Assembly: GCF_964275005.1 (NCBI RefSeq)
Contig: NC_092685.1
Span: forward strand, 16,456,703-16,520,702
DNA length: 64,000 bases
Direction of reading: 5' to 3'
From: Diadema setosum
Lineage: Eukaryota; Echinodermata; Echinoidea; Diadematoida; Diadematidae
The notes under the pieces are model-generated. The model searched no databases and was not told the DNA's origin. It saw only the letters and a list, made by a program, of their open reading frames with translations. Shown here piece by piece: positions 58,759 through 64,000 of the stretch. Position 1 is the stretch's first letter. Each line of letters begins with the position of its first letter. A program made the translations under genes and the position numbers.

Positions 58759-60221
58759 TGTTCGCTTGCTGCCAGTCGTATGAACGTTACGCCTGCAAGT
58801 AAGGCATTTAGGCTTAATAATGACGCAGAGAATGTATATATATTGAAACATGAAATGACTACAGATACACGAAGCACAACCAGTCTAATCTCTGTCTTTG
58901 AATTTCTATGCGCGATGCTAATCTCATTATCAAAATGAAATCCACTGACCTCGGCCTTAGCACACTGGATAGCTGGGTATAAAGAGTCAATCAATGACAT
59001 AGTATTGCCGTTTGCGTGGTCTATAGAACAGGTTTGGGAATTGCAGCCAACACGGGGTACTTTGATTCAGTGACATGCAATGCATTTCGCTGTGCGATTT
59101 GCAAGTCTCTCTTTCTTTCACAGAAAGTAACAAAAACAATCCTTTCTCTTATAATTGTTTTCAATTATTACATCGTTTTGTTGATTATGATATATTGCGT
59201 TGGCATGGTTTTTTTGTTTGTCTGACAAAGTATAATTTGTTGTTAATTACCAATCTCGATTAAGTATACAAATCATGTATTGCGCCTACAAAAACATCAA
59301 CGCGCTCTGCTTTAAAGCCAACAGAAGATGATAATTATTCTTTTTTCTTCGTCAGAATTAAAAAAAAACAACAACCAATTTTTCACTGCCAAAAGAGAAG
59401 AAAAATGAAAAAGTGACATCTATCATATCAAAAGGGACTGCGTGTGGCAAGGGTTACAACCATACCCATACATGAATTCATCTGCCTTGACTGTTATAGG
59501 AGCACTGTATAAGGAAAAGAAAATGTGTCATAATGACAGCAATCGTCGGGAACTGGACAGCGTTATCCGCCTCTTTATTGATTGGTTAAAAACCCAGTGC
59601 TTGACGAGGAAACATCGTCAACAATACTGAAAGTATTTGCCCCAATGTATCGTTTACTCAAGAAAATGACAATTGAACGCGCTACAATAGCCGCTCTGAG
59701 CAAATAGTGCTTTGATTGTTAGCCGCAAGTAACGTCTTGTCCTGGTTACTTTCGGCACACATGTTTTTCTCATGTCACTCGCTGACACGGGAACACTCTC
59801 TGTATCATTATTTCTTCCCATCGCAGCACATTTACAAATACACACTACAAATAATGCACGTAGGGCCTACATGTGCAGTCAAATCAAGAGTATAGAATAA
59901 TGGAAACCAGTGTAAGATAATACTCGTCTGAATCAGGAACGTAGGACAATTTTTGGCTGTTTTGAAAACGAATGTCGTACATTCCCCCCCCCCCCCCACC
60001 ATTACGTGAGATTAAGATGTCAATATAATTCGTACAGGGATTATTACTTTGCAAAGAGACATAACAATGACATGAAACGCATGTAAAGCAGTTTATCACT
60101 AGTAGGATGTCTGCGTTGAAAAATCTCAATCTCCGAGGCAAAAATCATGTACCATGTATTTCTCTTTACCTATAAATACTCCAACACTGAGATTAACTTT
60201 GGATATGGGTCGGTTAGGCAT

Positions 60222-60502
60222 TAGGGTTACAGCTCGTTATTCCGAAGGTTCGTTATTCCGAAGGCTCTTCAGTCCGAAGATTTGTTATTCCGAACGTTCG
60301 TTATTCCGAATTTCATTTTCGGATTAACAAATCTTCGGAATAACGAACCTTCGGAATAACACCACATAATGTTCGGATTCACGAACCCTTTTTCATTTTC
60401 GGATTAACGAACCTCTAGGTATAGGGAATTTGTGTGTTTCGGATTAACCAACCTTCGGAGTAACGAACCTTCGGAATAGCGAACCTTCGGAATAACGAAC
60501 AG
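60222..60502. repeat. Palindromic TTCGTTATTCCGAA array, copy 3
   Basis: CTCGTTATTCCGAAGGTTCG at the left through TTCGGAATAACGAACAGC at the right, with the orientation switch near 60315. It is upstream of the LRRC74-like gene. Confidence 0.8.
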
Positions 60503-61087
60503 CACCCGGCATGAGATTTTGATTTAGAGTATGGATAATAATTTCCCTAGCAACCTACAGTAACTACAACTCTCCTATTTATCGCTTCATACAAAACATA
60601 CAAGTTCAATACGTGCCGTATAGTTTAGTTGTTGCTATGTTGGGCAAGCCGTAGGTAGCCTTTTGGCTATCAAGAGCATGACTAATATATACATGTATGC
60701 ATGTAACTGGATGGAATTCAAACTTCAAACAAACCAATTTATTGTAACTGTAAACGTCTATAGGCATCTTTCATACAATTAGTGGTTCAAAAACCAGACG
60801 ATACGTTCAAGGCAGAGCCCTGATCGGTCTCATTATCTCAATATCGATTTCGTCTTTTGTATCGCGATGCTCTGCTCTCAATAGTCGATACATCAGCGAG
60901 GCCACGAGTAGCTGGAGGAATTCGTGACAACGAGAAGAAAAGAACAGGAGACAGGGAGAGAGACGTCGGCATGGTGGAAACAATAGACTGGTTCGTTTAA
61001 TGAGACAGCGGGACTTGAATGCTGAGGCAGAGTGATCCATGGAGTTAATTTCGAGGTGAGCTTATTGTTTGTTTTGCATACAACCAG

Positions 61088-61363
61088 CGACAGTGGATCT
61101 ATGAGAACACATCAATAGCAGCCGATGAAGTTGTAGTTCACGTACAGAGCACCCAGCGAATGTTACAGAGAGCAAAACAGCGTGACAGGGTTATTTCAAA
61201 AGCCAAAAGGAGCATCGGATCGAGACAAATGAAATCAGCACATAGTCATGATAATCATAACAATGATAATGATGATGATGATGACAATAATAATAATAAT
61301 AATAATAATAATATAAATGACAATAATAACAATAATATACCTCTACCTTTATACTATTGCTAG
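61088..61363 (+). CDS. Unrecognised candidate exon running into a microsatellite
   Basis: After an acceptor-like ttgcatacaaccag the frame reads RQWIYENTSIAADEVVVHVQ, STQRMLQRAKQRDRVISKAK, RSIGSRQMKSAHSHD and then enters an (AAT/GAT)n microsatellite, ending at 61363. The first about 50 codons have a coding-like composition and a heptad-like basic helix. The simple-repeat tail argues against a normal exon end. The family is not recognised. Confidence 0.25.
   Translation, partial: RQWIYENTSIAADEVVVHVQSTQRMLQRAKQRDRVISKAKRSIGSRQMKSAHSHDNHNNDNDDDDDNNNNNNNNNINDNNNNNIPLPLYYC
61258..61345 (+). repeat. (GAT)n/(AAT)n microsatellite
   Basis: GATGATGATGATGACAATAATAAT-type tract of about 85 bp. Confidence 0.85.
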
Positions 61364-61498
61364 TAATAGTAATGACAATAATATAATAGAGGCTATTCGT
61401 TTTAATGCCCTTTACCACTCTGTTTGATGAATGCTCAAAGGACAGAGACGGTCTTTCAGAAAAATATATTGCATAATATTATTACATAATAATTATGC

Positions 61499-61504
61499 TA
61501 CTTC

Positions 61505-61536
<32 letters not shown>

Positions 61537-61537
61537 G
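61499..61537 (+). repeat. (CT)n microsatellite
   Basis: TCTCTCTCCCTCTCTCTC tract. Confidence 0.85.
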
Positions 61538-63084
61538 CTATATAGATAGGTAATCTCCTTCTTTATGTCTCTACGAGATATATTCCACGTACGAATATAG
61601 TTGACAACAACAATGACAACACACAGCAAATAGGTGAAAATGATGACGATAAAATTTTTGATAACTTAATATAGAAGCACTCATGGAACAAACCTCCAAG
61701 GTCATGAAGGATCACTAACGCCATAGAACTGTGCACTCATCATTAGGCAAAGCAACAAATCAAGACAAGTTAAAATAAAACAAGAACCAAACAAGAACAC
61801 ACATACTCTATTTCCTGTTTCTTTTACTATAATGGACCTTTTCTTAAAGTTGTATTATAATTCTGTCATAACTTTTTGAGTAATAACTGCCTGCAAACAG
61901 AAAACATCAAACAAACAAACAAACAATAGACAAACCGCCCGCGACAACCTCCCTGGCCATAGGTAACTGTGACAATGCCTAATAATTTTCAATTTGATAG
62001 ACACTGAATTACGATAAATGAGCATCATTGTTATAAGAGAAGTGTGACAATAGAGGATGTATAAGCAATGTAACATACTAATACATTGTAACCTATATCA
62101 ACACAATCTAACGCATAAACCAGAGGAACAATGTGATTTAAGACATTAATGCACTATTAATTACGGTTATGTAACTATATGCAATGAAGTCCTAACAGTA
62201 TAACAGCATTATCAAAACGGCGCAAATTCGAAAAGGAATGAAAACCAAATAGAGCATGCAAGACTGCGAACGACAATCACAAGGCAAACCTTCCTGCTCT
62301 GTCCCAGTTTAACCATTTTCGTGGCTTAATCAATTTTAATGCGTTTGTGATAATTAGATTAATTTCGTCGGCCGCTTAAGTGCTTTTTGGGGGAATGTTT
62401 TGTTTCGTGTTTTGTAAAGAAGCAATTGGTGCAATATTTATTGATGATCGAGAGCGGTGGATCTACTCAGCCATTTAAACAGATATTCACGAAACTTGTC
62501 CCCACAGCCCTTTCTCCTCCTCCTCCTCCTCCTCCTCCTCCCCATCCCACCCCTTGGGATCTTAGGAATGCTATCTGCCAAATTATATTTTGATGAAAAT
62601 CTGTCATGGGGTTTTCAAGAGGAAGCTGAAAATGTAATAAGTTTATACGCAAAATGAACGACGGGCGGCGAAAGCCAGACGATAACGATGGCACTATAGC
62701 TCACCTGAGCCTTTTCTCATTAGGTGAGTTATCACTGTCGGGATTTTTACAGAATGCATTTTCCCCTCATGCTGTTGCGTCCTTCCCACCCTTTCAAGCA
62801 CAAGTCACCCGTAACGGGTCATTCATCGTTCCGTTTCTATCAATATCTACCCTCCCATCCATTTACCTTCTGTATTATTCATGATTCCCTACTTCACCAG
62901 TGAGTGTATACTGAACACACGTCGGTATACGTCACAATACCCACCGGAAAATTGTCGAACCGTCGAGCGATCCATCGATCACTATGACAGCACTCTGTCG
63001 GTATCAATGGTTTGTAATCATTTCCTGTGGTCAAGCAGCTACAAAAATATAACATAGCATTTAACCCCTAAAACACGACAGCTT

Positions 63085-63408
63085 TTGACATTGGACTTTA
63101 AAGGAATCAGAAATATCCTCGCCTGTTTTGCCGATATAGTAACTATAAACGGATCGGAAATAATTATCTTCGCGTCACTTGACAAGATTTGGACTCTGAG
63201 ATCTATCAAAAATAATATGAATGCAATTATGTGCAACATTTCAAAAATGGAGAATTATGAACCACTGGCCGGTCATGACGATGACACTTTATTACTTAAC
63301 ATGGACAATGAAGCGCTTTGTCATTGCAACCGTCTGATGTCACAGAGTCAAAGGATATTATTTAAGAAAATTGATTGCATTCACACTAAGTTACCTTCTA
63401 TTTCCTGA
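63085..63408 (+). CDS. Unrecognised open frame, possible exon
   Basis: 107 codons without a stop in AT-rich sequence. It contains LDKIWTLRSIKNNMNAIMCN, HDDDTLLLNMDNEALCH and RILFKKIDCIHTKL. Hydrophobic spacing suggests helices. There is no early ATG and no homology I can name. It could be a terminal exon or chance. Confidence 0.2.
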   Translation: MTLDFKGIRNILACFADIVTINGSEIIIFASLDKIWTLRSIKNNMNAIMCNISKMENYEPLAGHDDDTLLLNMDNEALCHCNRLMSQSQRILFKKIDCIHTKLPSIS

Positions 63409-64000
63409 AATTCATATACTCAGTAGTTTGTATATCAAAGAATGCTCCATTATACAGTGATTTAAGTCATAAATTATATACCATATGGAAATTACAACGG
63501 CAAGGGTATTGTATTGTTCAAGATCAAGAAGAACCACAGACTTTTGCACATAGTGGCATTTCCTCTTGAAAAAATATACACCAGTCTATAAAACACAGCC
63601 AGTGACGTGATATAATATACACCGGCTTATGCCAAATTTATATTTTTATTACACCAAAACTAAACTTGGTTGCCCTTCTTATAGCACGTTTACCAGTTGA
63701 TAAATATCATTCTACCAAACTTCGTCGCAAAATACATTTTGTTAAATTTTTGTATATGACTTGCCATGAATGGCGGCTATATAGCTATACCTATATTATG
63801 TCATGGACGTCGTGCTCTATAATATAATTTATACGACCATTCTCAGGTACAACCGGGTTTGAGAAAGCTATGTGTTCGACGACTTATTGCAACTCGTGTT
63901 TGTTTGCATCATCCACTAATTTATTCACTTGCCACAGCATTTACTTCATCTTCGGTGACCTTCAAATGTTTGCCTTTAAAGGTCCTGTCTAACTTTGGGA

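Larger units (their letters stand above)
55905..64000. other. Region upstream of the LRRC74-like gene
   Basis: Apart from the X-box promoter candidate, palindromic array copy 3, the tandem duplication with palindrome, and the weak coding candidates at 58029, 61088 and 63085, nothing is supported. Bases 63973-64000 (CTTTAAAGGTCCTGTCTAAC) may be the left end of another TTAA element cut by the window edge. A TATAAATA at about 60171 has no gene attached. Confidence 0.4.

Noticed and set aside
58707..59000. 97-codon minus-strand frame
   Set aside because: Runs through the palindrome and shows no recognisable domain or splice context; the opposite strand is equally open.

Overview
The window is animal nuclear DNA: AT-rich, intron-rich and dense in small DNA transposons. 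The genes have metazoan exon structures. The repeat families (TTAA-flanked Kolobok-like elements, CAG-ended pogo/Tigger-like elements, palindromic arrays of TTCGTTATTCCGAA) and the TTAGGG-type interstitial repeat suggest an echinoderm, most likely a sea urchin. That placement is inference from repeat style, not a database match.

Three protein-coding genes can be rebuilt exon by exon with consistent GT-AG junctions and reading frame. (1) Cytosolic malate dehydrogenase, MDH1, minus strand, 8 coding exons from 23691 down to 10923, 333 aa. (2) The small GTPase ARL2, plus strand, 5 coding exons from 29458 to 34253, 184 aa. (3) An LRRC74-like leucine-rich-repeat protein with two EF-hands, minus strand, 12 coding exons from 55889 down to 39570, 663 aa. 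MDH1 and ARL2 are head to head, about 5.8 kb apart between start codons. ARL2 and the LRRC74-like gene converge.

Left edge (1-10.8 kb): possible exons of unrecognised genes at 2.4-3.4 kb, two unmethylated-promoter-like stretches (about 0.65-1.4 kb and 5.3-5.7 kb) and many repeats. MDH1 introns (11-23.7 kb) hold a Kolobok-like element broken by a 2-kb pogo-like element, a second nested pair, several MITEs, and an inverted repeat enclosing TTAGGG repeats. The MDH1-ARL2 spacer holds a decayed LINE, a palindromic array and an inverted second copy of part of the ARL2 upstream region. The LRRC74-like introns hold a MITE carrying seven RFX X-box-like sites. The right end (56-64 kb) has a strong X-box plus CCAAT promoter signature, repeats and three weak coding candidates.

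The most interesting signal is at the end of MDH1. The TGA stop is followed by CAACCA, which fits the CARYYA readthrough motif, and then by an in-frame 15-codon extension ending Ser-Arg-Leu, a peroxisomal targeting signal (PTS1), before the next TGA. Mammalian MDH1 is known to make a peroxisomal isoform by readthrough. Here the same layout appears with a different stop context.
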